Assembly (NCBI GenBank): GCA_010015675.1 | Contig: ML977040.1 | Location: 62,001 to 126,000, forward strand | DNA: 64,000 bases | Reading direction: 5' to 3' | DNA from: Byssothecium circinans | Lineage: Eukaryota > Ascomycota > Dothideomycetes > Pleosporales > Massarinaceae | In this document: positions 1 through 10,639 of the stretch, piece by piece | Position numbering within the stretch: the stretch's first letter is position 1 | How the letters are laid out: every line of letters starts with the position of its first letter | Position numbers and translations under genes: made by a program | Notes under the pieces: model-generated | What the model was told of the DNA's origin: nothing | The model's input: only the letters and a program-made list of their open reading frames with translations | Databases searched by the model: none

Positions 1-250
1 CGCTGTAGCTATCATCGTCGTCGAAGCTCCTCCCCTTTTGTCGATGGCGAGACGGCGACCGTGAAACGTTTCGCCTGCTACCGCTTCGGTGACGTCGACT
101 GCGCTCCTGTGGGCGTGACTTGCTTCGAATAGCGTTGTCCCTATTAATTGCGAAAGAGATCAGTGAACGGTCATAAGAAAAGTCCGCTGTACAAGAAGCA
201 AGAAGCACAAAGCCAAAAAACTCCACAACCACTATGCTGGGCATCTCCAC
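1..250. other. Left edge, 3' flank of the glycine-zipper gene
   Basis: No gene seen. A 67-codon ORF from 148 overlaps the real minus-strand gene and has no motif. Confidence 0.5.
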
Positions 251-1615
251 TTACTTTTCATGTCGCTTCTCAATTTCTTGTGCACCGAACGCACCGATAC
301 CCGCTCCTATTAAAGTACTTAGCGTTCCGTGACCCATCTTATTTCCTATAACAGCACCGCCCAAGGCACCAGCCGCCGAGGCCGCCAAACCTTTATCATG
401 CACGTCAAGATTCTCGAACCTGTCACGAAGCTTGTCAGTGACTCGGCTGCGAGAACGACGGTGATGATCCGCAGACCTTGCCCTGTGCCGCTTCTCATCG
501 CCGTGACGACGATGGTGCGAGGACGAGGAACTGCTGTGGCGGGCTGATGGCTCGTAGGGGGCTACTTGGTTGTCGATATAGGAATATTGGGCCACGGAAG
601 GCTGTGACCGGGATTCCTGACGGTAGAATGGAGGCGGTGATGGGTACGTGTTGCCAGGTGCTCTGTAAGTTGGACTTGCAGCAGCATAGGTGGCCGGATT
701 GTAGCGATTATAGCCAGGGTTGGAAGGTGGTGGGATGGGTGCATTCACAGGCGCAGGGGATGGAGTGTATCCAGCCCTAGGGGTGTACTTGGATGTTGTG
801 GATGAAGGCTGTAGGGGGTTAGAGGTTGGTCGACTGAACAATGCTGCCAAAGGTGGCTCATAGGATGGAGAGAAGGCCGCATTGAGCGGGGTACCGCTTC
901 GCAGCGTGTCTAGGAAAGGGAAAGAGGACAAGGGGAGGGGAGGCGTCGAAAGTCTCGAAGGAAGTCTACTCGCCCGCATCGACCGAAGCAACTGCGAACG
1001 AAGTGAGGATGGACGTTCCGACGGGGCTGTCGCGCTGCGAGAACGAAAGCCGGTATTTACCTGAGGCTGGTACCCGTAATCGGGTCCGGCCGACGAAGCT
1101 CGCCGGTCATAGGGATCATGTTGTCCGTTTGCCATGGATGCGCCTGTCGGAGGGGCACTTGGAGGAGCATAGTCGCGTGGGTCGTACGGCCTGTACTCGG
1201 AAGTTGGAGGAGGGGAGAACTGAGGCCCACGCTCTGCTCTCTCTGCTCTGTCCATCTCGCCGTGCAGTGTCAATTCTCTACTGCGCTCTTGGTCTCTTCC
1301 GCCGCTCAAGTCACGATTTGGGCTGCGTCCTAGGCTCTTCGCACGGCGGTGTCGGTCCCTACGCCTCTGCTCTCGCTCGTAGTCGGTGTCTTCGTAGCCG
1401 CTGTAATCGGAATACTCGGTGGGCGGGCTGCGTGCTCGTGCGCTGCGGCGTCGTCCGCGGTCACCGTTGCGTTGTTCGCTCTTGTTGCGCTGCTTTTGCT
1501 TCTTCCCTTTCTCTGCTCCAGGCGGTCGATAGTAGCCCCCCGGAATGCTGTGCCAGAATTTGTCTGGAATACGGTCTACCCCGTAGTCGAGGGCTTTGAA
1601 GGCGAGCACACTCAT
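251..1615 (-). CDS. Arg/Ser/Tyr/Pro-rich protein with C-terminal glycine zipper
   Basis: I do not recognise a named family. The 454-residue protein opens with a compact conserved-looking segment (MSVLAFKALDYGVDRIPDKF, then WHSIPGGYYRPP). A long disordered region rich in Arg, Ser, Tyr and Pro follows, with RS-type and SSSSSSHHRR stretches. It ends in a hydrophobic glycine-zipper segment (about residues 405-445: GLAASAAGALGGAVIGNKMG, then IGAGIGAFGAQEIE). Such Gly-xxx-Gly repeats usually pack as a membrane-inserting or self-associating hairpin; that role is inference. The start is the ATG at 1615. The frame stays open upstream to about 1711 but without another ATG. No intron is required, although a short one inside the low-complexity part cannot be excluded. 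Confidence 0.75.
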   Translation of the reverse strand: MSVLAFKALDYGVDRIPDKFWHSIPGGYYRPPGAEKGKKQKQRNKSEQRNGDRGRRRSARARSPPTEYSDYSGYEDTDYEREQRRRDRHRRAKSLGRSPNRDLSGGRDQERSRELTLHGEMDRAERAERGPQFSPPPTSEYRPYDPRDYAPPSAPPTGASMANGQHDPYDRRASSAGPDYGYQPQVNTGFRSRSATAPSERPSSLRSQLLRSMRASRLPSRLSTPPLPLSSFPFLDTLRSGTPLNAAFSPSYEPPLAALFSRPTSNPLQPSSTTSKYTPRAGYTPSPAPVNAPIPPPSNPGYNRYNPATYAAASPTYRAPGNTYPSPPPFYRQESRSQPSVAQYSYIDNQVAPYEPSARHSSSSSSHHRRHGDEKRHRARSADHHRRSRSRVTDKLRDRFENLDVHDKGLAASAAGALGGAVIGNKMGHGTLSTLIGAGIGAFGAQEIEKRHEK

Positions 1616-1937
1616 TTTGACCGGAAACTTGCTACCAGCGCGTCGACGGCGCTGATTGACGTAGTGAGGCGGGATGTGATTGGAGGATGGCGACAAGTGG
1701 GCGATGCTCACACCTTATGGGGAATAGCGTGTGGAGATATCGGCAGTGAGAGGCTGTGAGGAGGGCGGAGTGGATGGACGATGGATGATGAACGATGGTC
1801 GAGGAGGAAGCAAACAATAGTAGATTTGTGCGAGGGAGGAGAGACGCAGTGGCGGACTATAAGAGATGCGACCCAGATGCCGCACAGGAAGCGACAGGAA
1901 GCGACGATGGTATGTTCCCACGATGCGTTGCCGAGTA

Positions 1938-1945
1938 TGACGTCA
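1938..1945. promoter_or_regulatory. Possible CRE/ATF site (TGACGTCA)
   Basis: A perfect 8-bp TGACGTCA palindrome lies about 320 bp upstream of the ATG at 1615. This is the classical binding site of CREB/ATF-type bZIP factors, which fungi have. Function is inferred from sequence and position only; an 8-mer can occur by chance. Confidence 0.3.
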
Positions 1946-2801
1946 GGCGCTGCTGGCTTTCGCCCTAGGCCTCACCGCTCGCGCACGGGGCCTTTCAGAC
2001 ACCCACGACCAAGAGCCTCTTGAAGACGATCGCCCATCTCGCCTATGGCTGCAGCAACCGTCCAGATTTCTGCGCGATTCTCCAGATGCACTCGCGATGC
2101 CATCCATGGATCAAAGTGATCTCGTGGACACCTGCATTATTGCACCGGCACTGACGCCGTGTCATGGTGCAACGGCCAGTTGGATGTTGACGCTCCACAG
2201 ACCATTATTCTACCGTGTCCAGAGTGCCCAAATCCGTCTCGCGGCTGCTGATGGGTGAATGATAATAATTAATGGCAGGATGAAAATCTGGCCCACTAGT
2301 GCCCGCGCCATAGTGCTCCATCTCTGAACAGTGGCACAGTGGAGACAGGCGCTTCACGTCCAGCCCTTGGGGGGTGGCACCATGACGACACCTTCAAGAC
2401 CTGCTCGCCACTCTCTCCGGAGTGCCTGCTTACAAGAGCGTAGTCAGTAGTAGCGAAGCACAATCTGCAGCACTGGCCGTGACTCCCTAGACTGAATAAC
2501 AATAGACGTTTTGTGCTCAATGTCCATTGCCTCTAAAACACCTTCTCACACATCGACCACGCGGTGCTGTTGTGCCTCACGCAACGGCTGGCCACGGTCT
2601 GAAGCGTGGCAATTTGCTTTTTGTGCAACTTGTACAACCGCCACAGTTGCCTCTTGTCGCCATGGAGTCGTCATTCGAGCCGCTTATGGTAGGGATCGTG
2701 AGGTGGCGATACTCAACACTTGACGTGGCTAGCTCCACTACCCCAGGTCTTCACGCTTGGACGGCCTAGCCTGAGACCTTTCTGATGCGAGAAAAAGAAA
2801 T

Positions 2802-2889
2802 AATGTTGATAGTAGACTGGAATAACTGAATGGGTATCATGCAAGGAAGGAAATGTTGATAGTAGACTAGAATAATTTGAATGGGTATC
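2802..2889. repeat. Two-copy imperfect direct repeat of about 37 bp
   Basis: Copy 1 is 2802-2838 and copy 2 is 2852-2889. Both begin AATGTTGATAGTAGACT and end GAATGGGTATC, with a few differences in the middle and a short purine-rich linker (period about 50 bp). They lie just downstream of the stop codon at 2932 of the minus-strand kinase-like gene, so probably in its 3' UTR. Confidence 0.8.
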
Positions 2890-2931
2890 TGTGTGTACTA
2901 GAACTAAAGGAATTGTGGCAAATATCCAGGA

Positions 2932-4123
2932 TCATGTTTCTCCCAACAGGTTGCTAGCGCTCTGAGACGGTGTTCGCGGCTCCCCAGCGGCATGTCCTGA
3001 GGAATCTGGAACCTCGACCATCTCGTCGACCATTCGGAGGAACCTAGTGCGGTACTCGTCGCTCGTTGTGGTAATAGACATGGGTCCATGGTCTCTTCCA
3101 ATCTTGAGAAAGTTGTACGAGTTGATCAAGCCTGTCATGGCTCGAGCTTGCAAAGCATCTTTTGCCCAGAAGAAGTCGAGCAGGATAGCTCGGTATACCC
3201 ACCTGCCATCGCGCGAAACCATACCGGTACGCCACGGTGAACCTCGTCCCGGAGGTACAGGAACGTCACCATCGGCTGATGATATGGATGCCGGGTATCT
3301 GACGAGGAAAAGGCTGTAGTCCACGGCGTTGTTGTCTTGAAGGATTTTCGTATCGCGGGCTATCTGTGCCACGAAGTCTTCCTTTTGATCAATTGTCAAG
3401 CGAACCTTGTCGGGGAATTCATCAATGAGGCGCTCCTTGACGCTCTCCGGAGCTAGTCTGCCATCTGCAACATCGCGCTCGGGGTAGAAATAGTCGTTTG
3501 GCTTCAGATCGTATGACTCCCATGCGCCTTGGTCGTCTTTAGAACACCTTGATTTGCCGTACAAGATGTTCTCCATGACTATGTGATGGTCTGGCGCTGT
3601 GCCGAAGAGAGAGCCAAACGTTGTATATGGCGAATACAGCAGATCTGTGATGCGAACGAGAAGAGATGCGGGATTGAGTTCCATGTGCTCGACGTACGGG
3701 TCGAGGAGCCGTTTGCGGAAGAAGGATTGCTCGAAGGCACGTGGGAGGGACTTGATGAGGTACTTTGAGTTGGGCGACGTGAAAAAGGTCTAAAATTGGA
3801 TCAGCTGGAAGTCTGAAACCGTATAGTGAATACCGTACCGAGCCGGAGTACCCCAAGTCGCCCACCGAGATGAGATCGGTCCGTTTGCCCTTGCTAGGGG
3901 AGCGGAACGACTCCGTGTACTCTTCCTCCTCTATCTCCCATATGTTGGTCCGCAGATGTCTGAACAGGTCGGCTCGATAGCGCGAGAGGGCAAGCGAAAG
4001 CACGGAGAAGAAGGCGAAAATGCGCGCAAGCAAGCTTGGGCATTTGTCAACATCTTGGGAGGGTTTGGACTTGAAGATGGCGCGAAGAATAGACGTGCTG
4101 ATCAAGCGTTGTCGTCTCCCCAT
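2932..4123 (-). CDS. Stand-alone phosphatidylinositol-phosphate-kinase-like protein
   Basis: Two exons, complement(join(2932..3789, 3839..4123)), 380 residues; the 49-nt intron is GTACGG...TTTTAG. The C-terminal two thirds reads as a PIPK (PF01504) lipid-kinase core. There is a G-loop (DLGYSGSTFF), a catalytic-Lys strand (KYLIKSLPR), the helix HIVMENILYG, the YDLKP motif, DYSLFLVRYP (family MDYSLLLG) and the metal-site segment ILLDFF (family IIDFL). A C-terminal helix with YRTRFLRMVDEM resembles the usual Y-x-x-RF ending. The family phosphorylates phosphatidylinositol phosphates at membranes. This copy lacks the FYVE, chaperonin-like or long N-terminal parts of Fab1 and Mss4, and the segment after the DF motif looks short. 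Exon 1 begins with a basic stretch and a hydrophobic patch that may help membrane contact. Substrate specificity cannot be read. Confidence 0.85.
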
Positions 4124-6097
4124 CTTTGTGACGGCTTTGCGTGTCCTATAGGATGTGAGCCGGTGGATGTGGGTTAATGATGTGCGTTGGGGTTCATCTT
4201 GGAGCAGAAGAACAAACAACGACGTCATCTGGTGGTACGTGCGGATCGTCCTAGGGTTCCTCTGCGACCGCGTTCGTTGATGGCTTCCCACCACATGGCA
4301 CATGCAAACATGCGATTTGGTACCTGTAGATACAATGTCTAACAGCTAATGCCGGTAACTATGCTGCACCGGTTCTATATTATCACTCCATCTGATAGTG
4401 GCATGCAGTGCGGGTGCGTGTGGTCTGGATCCCCAAGTCCCGTACATCGTATGCTACCATGGTATTGATAGCGTAGCGTAGACCCCCCTATCCACTGATT
4501 GATGAAGATGGCACAGCGGTCAGTAGCTCTGAAACAGACGATTTCGGTTTTGAAGCAATTCGGAATGCCCGAAGCAGTAGCCTCTAGGTCTACTGCTCGT
4601 GCCTCCGCAAAGCGTTCCAGATTTCCCAGTGGACAACTTCACCGTCTCAGCCTTGTATGCACGAAATAGCAGCTTCGAGCTAGGCAGTGTCACCAAAGGG
4701 CTGGCCACGGACAAAACGCAACGTGGGAAGTTGATGCATCAGCTCTCAACGTGCAGGATGGTCGACAAACGCCCATCGAAAGGTTTACAACATACATTCT
4801 CCCGTTAGTGCGTAACGCACACGCAAGACAGCTCCGTATGTGTAGATATCCTTTTTATGGTCTCTTTGCGACATCATACCGGATCGTAGCGCTCGTCCGA
4901 AGCGTTTCACTCCGCATTGCGGACGGCATGATGGCGGGATTGACTTGTTGTCTCAAAAAGCGATTGCCAGAGAGGCACTGCGAGCGATTACGATTGTTAA
5001 GCTCTTCACGATCCGTTCATCCAGTGTGGCCCACAACGCCACTTGAGGTGCACTAGTGAGAATAGCTGCACAACAACCACACGCATTGGGCCCGTGTTAC
5101 CTTGAGGTCCTCTCTCCCCCGACACGGCCTTCGTATCAAAGAAAAGAATGAAGCAGAGCGCAAGGAAACCAAAGTATCTGATCCCAATTACAATCCATTC
5201 TGCAAGCCGCGCGCCTTGGCACCATCAGTTCCAGCCTCTCGCGTATTGATAATTTCTAGCTTTTATCCCAGCTTTCTCATCGCTAATCTAATCCACTACC
5301 GCGGCGGGCTGCGTCCCGCTTCCCGATCAACCATGCGAGTGCTCTTCCCCAAGCCAGGCTACCTTGCGCGATGTGCCTCCAAAGTCACGTCCACCCCACA
5401 ATTTGTAGATCAGATGCAAAATACCAAGTAAGATGTCGAGTACTCATGGGCATTCGCATAGCTACAAAATGTTGTGGAACGAAGGAAAGTTGGACCTCCT
5501 ACTCTCTCGCTCAAGAGTAACTAATGCTAGGAATCCCACCGCCGTTGTCGACCACTGCTAACACATGCACGTCTTTATCTACTACCTGCGCAGTATCTTG
5601 AATAGAAACGCTAGTCCCAGGATCCCTAGCACCAACTGCTCACCTTTGTGCCGGTGTACAAGGGCAGTTGTGGTACCGCGCATGTGCCTTCCTCATGGCT
5701 ACTGTATGTACGACATAACCATACTGAACGTGGAATGTCAAAATTGCCAGGTACCACCCTGGTGGAAACCCACTACCATAGTAGCTACGTTTATAGTTCA
5801 ATCGTGACGGCGCCAGAGTTTGGCATCAGTCGAGCCGTGTGGCTTGCCGTTGCCCTCGTCTCACTTGATTGGTTTTGATACAGCACCAACTCATTTTAAA
5901 AGCAAGCGTGTGGATCTTCTTTCATCTCTAGTTCTTCGGGAGGTTGTGGCATCTCCGCTCACTTTTCCTGAGGCTGACGTTCTGACTGCTATATTAACCT
6001 AAAAGCCCTCTTTTCAACTCCGGGCCGCTTACGGGGATATTGCTTTTCTCCCCCACTCTTCCACCACGATCTTCCAACTATTGACTAACCGTTCGAA
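4124..6097. other. Intergenic region, no gene seen
   Basis: About 2 kb between the divergently placed kinase-like gene (-) and the PR-type gene (+). Reading frames are short and mutually overlapping, with no family signature. The right end contains the probable core promoter of the plus-strand gene, with a TATA-like box at 5990-5997. Confidence 0.6.
5990..5997 (+). promoter_or_regulatory. TATA-like box of the pathogen-related-type gene
   Basis: TATATTAA lies about 100 bp upstream of the ATG at 6098, followed by a CT-rich stretch (TTTTCTCCCCCACTCTTCC) typical of fungal transcription starts. Assignment is by position only. Confidence 0.4.
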
Positions 6098-7515
6098 ATG
6101 GCCGCCGTCGATATCCAAACGCCCACCGAGCCAGCAGCTCCCGCACTCCCTGACTACGTCACTGATCCCGATGCCGTACTGAAAGACGAGGCAAACTGGC
6201 GATATGGCCGGGCGCCCGATTATTCAAAGACACGCAAAGTGTATGCAGAAAGTAAGCAAAGCGATTCCTCAATTGTCGCACATTGCTGTTGTGCTCCTAG
6301 TACACGCCAGTGGCGGCCGCTTCCTGTCAAACCCCAAACTAAGGCGACCGTTTGGCGACTGACTCATGTGATAGCGAAGAGCATGTCCCATGAGGCTGGC
6401 TCGCTTCCCCAGCTCGTCGAGAATTTGGTGAAGAATTGGGAGGTCGAGGCTTCGTTCAAGCCTACGCTGAAGGACTGGCGTACGGTTGATCATGCGTAAG
6501 TACTACAGTCTCCTATGTTGTTCAGTCAACGTACTGCGACTTCCTGTCTTACTTACGGCGAGTTTTTCTTGGATGTAGGCTAACTGCGAACCCATATAGG
6601 AATTATAGCTTTGCTATCAACGGCGGCGAACCACAGAGCGCCGACCACATGCTCAAACTGGGCACTTACAACGCCATCATCGCACCCAACGAATACTATT
6701 CGCCGGAGTACTCCGACTTTGCGAGTAGCCACAAGACGTTCAAGCGGATGATGCCGACGTTTGCATGGTACGTTCCACGATGCTGGATGCGATTTGGATA
6801 TCTGCTAATAGTGGCTGAAGGGAGGTGCTCGAAGTATACAGCGGACCGCCAACGGTTTCCTTCCGGTGGAGACACTGGGGAACAATGAAGAACGACTATG
6901 TCGGTTTCGATAAGTGAGTCCTTTTCTCCTCTATAAACCTCCACACGCTAACCACCCAAAAGCAAGGGCGAGAAAGTAACAGCAAATGCGCACGGCGGCG
7001 CCATCGACATCCAAGGAGTGACAGTCGCCACAGTAAATGACAAACTCCAACTCCAATCCGTCCGCACCTGGTTCGATCCTCTAGATATGTTCCGCCAGAT
7101 CGCACCCACCGGCGTCGTCAAGAAAGAAGCAGTCGACAAGTCCCTCGCGCCTGCCGATGCACTGGACAGCGACGTCAAAGTAGAAATCGACCAGACACCG
7201 CAAGTCAAGGCGTCGGCCACTGCTGAGCTTCCTGAGCGACACCCTCCTATCGATATGCAGAAATTGGTCGAAGGGGTCGGTTGTCCTTTCGCTGGAACGG
7301 ATCCAAAGGAGGCACTTGGTCCATGCCCGCCGGCGGCTGTGGATACGACGGCTGCGGCAGAGGTGGCAGAAAAAGAGGGAGAGGGAGTGGCTAAGCTTTC
7401 ACATCCTGAGCTCCCGATCAGCGAGGAGAAGAAGGCGGTTTTGGATGCTGGGCAACAGGAAGGATTTGATACGGACCCGAATGTGAAGCCGGCAAACGTA
7501 TCATCAAGCTCATAG
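6098..7515 (+). CDS. Pathogen-related (PR-type) SnoaL-like protein with extended C-terminus
   Basis: Five exons, join(6098..6251, 6375..6495, 6600..6767, 6821..6913, 6963..7515), 362 residues; every join keeps the frame. Residues 1-215 match the fungal homologues of plant 'pathogen-related protein', a SnoaL/NTF2-like fold. Landmarks are PDYVTDPDAVLKDEANWRYG, SMSHEAGSLPQLVENLVKNW, EVEASFKPTLKDWRTVDH, YNAIIAPNEYYSPEYSDFAS and FRWRHWGTMKNDYVGFDNKG. The family's biochemical role is not settled; plant members are induced by infection, and the fungal role is unknown. The final exon adds about 145 residues, acidic and Ala/Glu-rich, with a short CPFAGTDPKEALGPCP segment, beyond the usual domain. Predicted cytosolic, with no signal peptide. 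Confidence 0.85.
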
Positions 7516-10500
7516 ACTGTGAGTTGCACGGAAGGATGGGATGGCACGTATTGCTTGGGAGGCGCTCGGTGAGTGTTTGCTATGATCTAGCGTGTACGAA
7601 GTTTTGTCCTTGTTATGTAGGGCATCTACCTGGACGTAATTTGGCCTTTCACTTCTGTAGTTTCGGTTCAACGATGCTACTGCGACGGATATAGCAAGTT
7701 AAAAGTTGAGGGTGCGCTCCGGTTTACGTTTTCTCATCGGCTCTCACTTTGGCGCTCGACATGACACTACCGCCGCCTTCGTCCATGCCCAGGCACATCC
7801 ACCTTAGCTCCCCCTAACATGTTGAGATGAAAATTCTACCCTCTGGCTGACAGTGGCAGTGTGACACCTACCCGGCCTTGCTGTTCCTTTGCCGCCCCCT
7901 TTTCGCGCTGTATATTTGGCAACACGCAGGCAGCAACTGATGACTCCTCCATCTGAACCCCAGCCAACCCCCTTCAATCTCAGCAGTGAGAAGCAGGTTT
8001 TCCGCGCCTGGACGCGGCGCGCTAAGGTCACGGTGTCAGCAGACCTCACTTCCGATGGTAGCCTAGACATGGTCACGATGAGGGAAAATAGCAGAAAAAA
8101 TTCGTTCCTTTTGTTTTGTTGCGAAGAAAGGGCGTTGATGTGGTGCTGGGATTGGTTGGGGTGACTCAACCGCTCAAGGCTTGGTTTTCCTTTGTTCGGG
8201 CGATGCCGGGGATAAGGGAGCCACGGCAACAGGTCGGGTTGCGTGCGCTGTGGCCTTCCTTCTGGAAGCACAGGAGAACTTTTGCCTTCGTGCGAGGTGA
8301 CGCTGTTCGATTGCATGGTGGTGTGGCTTTTCGTCTCGAACTATGCGATTGCGAAGACGCCGGACCGCGCCCCGTCGCTGTGTGTGCATGTGTGTGTCAT
8401 TCTGAGCCACCTTGATGAGAGCGGCAGTGCTGTGCCCAACAAACTCCCGAATGCCAGCTCGGTCGCCCCTAAATCGCACGTTTGGTATTTGAGGTTTGCA
8501 GTGTCGTTTTTAATCATCTGTCATTATGCGATGATGGAAGTAAAGCAGCTGGCTATCAAGGGAGACAGAGACTGGATTGCTCATCTCGTCGCATCAGGCC
8601 CGAGCTGAGAGACAGCTGCGACTGTCGCCTTCGGAGCGGCAAATAATGACTGTTAATATGCCTGTGTTAGCGCTCGTTTGCGGGAGGTTGGGCAGCAAAA
8701 TGACACGCGTTTGGCCACTCGTCGCGGACTTGAGGAAAGTAGTCAGCCAATACGAAACCGTCCGAAGTGGTGTGGATCCATTATTGGCGCGGTCTCCATT
8801 GGCGCCGGCTCCAGCGGGGGCTCACAGGCTCAGCATGCGCAATAATCAAGGAGCGGGGGCAGCTGAGGTGTCTGGATGTCTCCTATCCGGAGCTGGCGCG
8901 CGACTCGAGAGAACAGATGCGTTGGAGATACTCGGTAGCTACCGCGGAACTGTTGAGGAGGCGCGCCCATGGACACAGATTTCGAGCGCTCGAGGCAGCT
9001 TAGGCTGGCCTTGAGGCTCTTGGACATACAGTAATGACGGCGCTGAGCCTCCTGCCCAGGCAGCGCAGGGCTGTGAAGCTGCAAGTGGTGCTGTAGCGAT
9101 GCGGGTGGTGAGGTGTTCACCGTCCGCCCGCAAACACTGCCAGAGCAGCAGCGCAACCACACCAGCACGAGCATGTCTACCTGTTCGGCAGAGCCGGCTC
9201 CAGATGAAGCAAATAGCGTAGCAATCTTTCTTTGGGTCCGTGTGGCGCAACAGAAAATTGTTGCCAGTGAGGTTGCCACCACGAAGAGTCATCCTCGCAC
9301 GGACCACCTCCCCCAGCGAGTCGGCTGGGACAGGTTGCGGCGATATATGCCTCCCCCCAGCCCCGATTCCCACCCATCCCAAGTACAGAACAGGCACAAT
9401 GATTCCCACGATTCCGAACAAAGAGCCAAGCGGCCTCATCTGAGTGCGCGATAGCTCACCACCCGTCTGTCGCACCCAGACGACCGTCTCTTTACCGCCA
9501 CCGCTCTTACCCTTCCACGAACGTTTGCCTGCCACTGTCACCCTTTGTCTTCGCCGCCGCTTGCCGCCACGCCTTTGGTGCCTGCGCGACTGCTCATCCA
9601 TCACCAACGGACCCGTGATTCATCGCTGGTGCCTTCATCCCTCCACCTGCTATTATATCTTGTCCGTACCTGCATCTCCGTCTTCCCACCTGTACTTCGC
9701 CAGCTCGGATCGTCGGTCCTGCTCCACCTCACCGTGTCCCGACCGCCACTCTCCGCTCCAACGACCACCAACGCGAACACCAACCCCAACACCCCGACTA
9801 CAAACTACTTTCGCCTTTTTCATGTTCTGCAAACGATAATAATATCTCAAAAACCCTCAACTTCCCCCCAACATATTTTCCTGGACGTTTGAAGCGCCTC
9901 TCAGCTGGTGACGCCTAGTGCAGGTATCACCAGCACTGAACACTTCACACATCACGCGAAATAGACGTCATGTACCTTTCGCCCTACATACATTCCACTC
10001 CAGTATTCGTCGCCCAGATTACCAGCAAGTCCTTCCTCAACGGAGGCCTCGCCTGCTAGATCTCCGCATCCACTTCGACCCTTGAGCTTCCATAGCGAAA
10101 GCTATCCCGGAGCTTGATATTCGGAGCGCTTTGCGGACACATCTCCCCACAGGTCTTGCTCGGTGATTCTGCGGTTTGACGGTACTGGAGTCTTCTCTGG
10201 TGCGCGCTTACAGCCCGTCCGACCTCGTTACACCGATTCGAACGCGCTCTTCCCGCGAACCCGCCAATCGCCCCTACACCTTTGCCCGTATCCAAAGTCT
10301 TCGATCCCTTTGTCTACCTCTGCAACAAAACCGCATACCGTCCGATACTAGACGATCTCATCCATTCTCAGACCACACAGTTGGAGAGGAAGGAAGACAA
10401 AACCCGAAGAGCATCAAGTTGCGATTCAAGCCCGAATCCGATCAACATACGGCAAAGACATAGGACTCTACGTTTTTTGCCTACCGGTCACGTTCTCAAT

Positions 10501-10639
10501 CACACCACCATCACGCTCTGTGATATATCACGGTCAACCGTAAAGGTCTGCACTCTGACGTAACACCAAAGCGTCCCTCTCCGCTCACTCCTTACTTATA
10601 CCCACTGTTCCCCTGTTCCCCTTTGTACTTCAACTCATC
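7516..10639. other. Long gene-free leader upstream of the cyclin
   Basis: Over 3.1 kb without a supportable gene. Several ORFs of 100-220 codons exist on both strands but overlap each other and carry no motif. From about 9440 to 9890 and again from 10170 to 10630 the plus strand is strongly pyrimidine-rich, with many C/T runs and several upstream ATGs. This looks like a long promoter plus 5' UTR feeding the cyclin gene at 10640, as is common for fungal cell-cycle and regulatory genes. Confidence 0.5.

Larger units (their letters stand above)
1616..2931. other. Intergenic region; promoter side of the glycine-zipper gene
   Basis: No convincing gene. The left part is the 5' flank of the minus-strand glycine-zipper gene and holds a perfect CRE-type palindrome at 1938-1945. 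The right end, next to the stop of the kinase-like gene, holds two copies of a 37-38 bp direct repeat (2802-2889). The ORFs here are short, overlap in several frames and look random. Confidence 0.6.

Noticed and set aside
1003..1599. 198-codon plus-strand ORF over the glycine-zipper gene
   Set aside because: Cys/Arg/Leu-rich antisense translation of an Arg/Ser-rich protein; no domain.
8939..9607. 222-codon minus-strand ORF in the cyclin leader
   Set aside because: Low-complexity Arg/Gly-rich translation of the pyrimidine-rich leader, overlapping several other ORFs, no motif or splice context.
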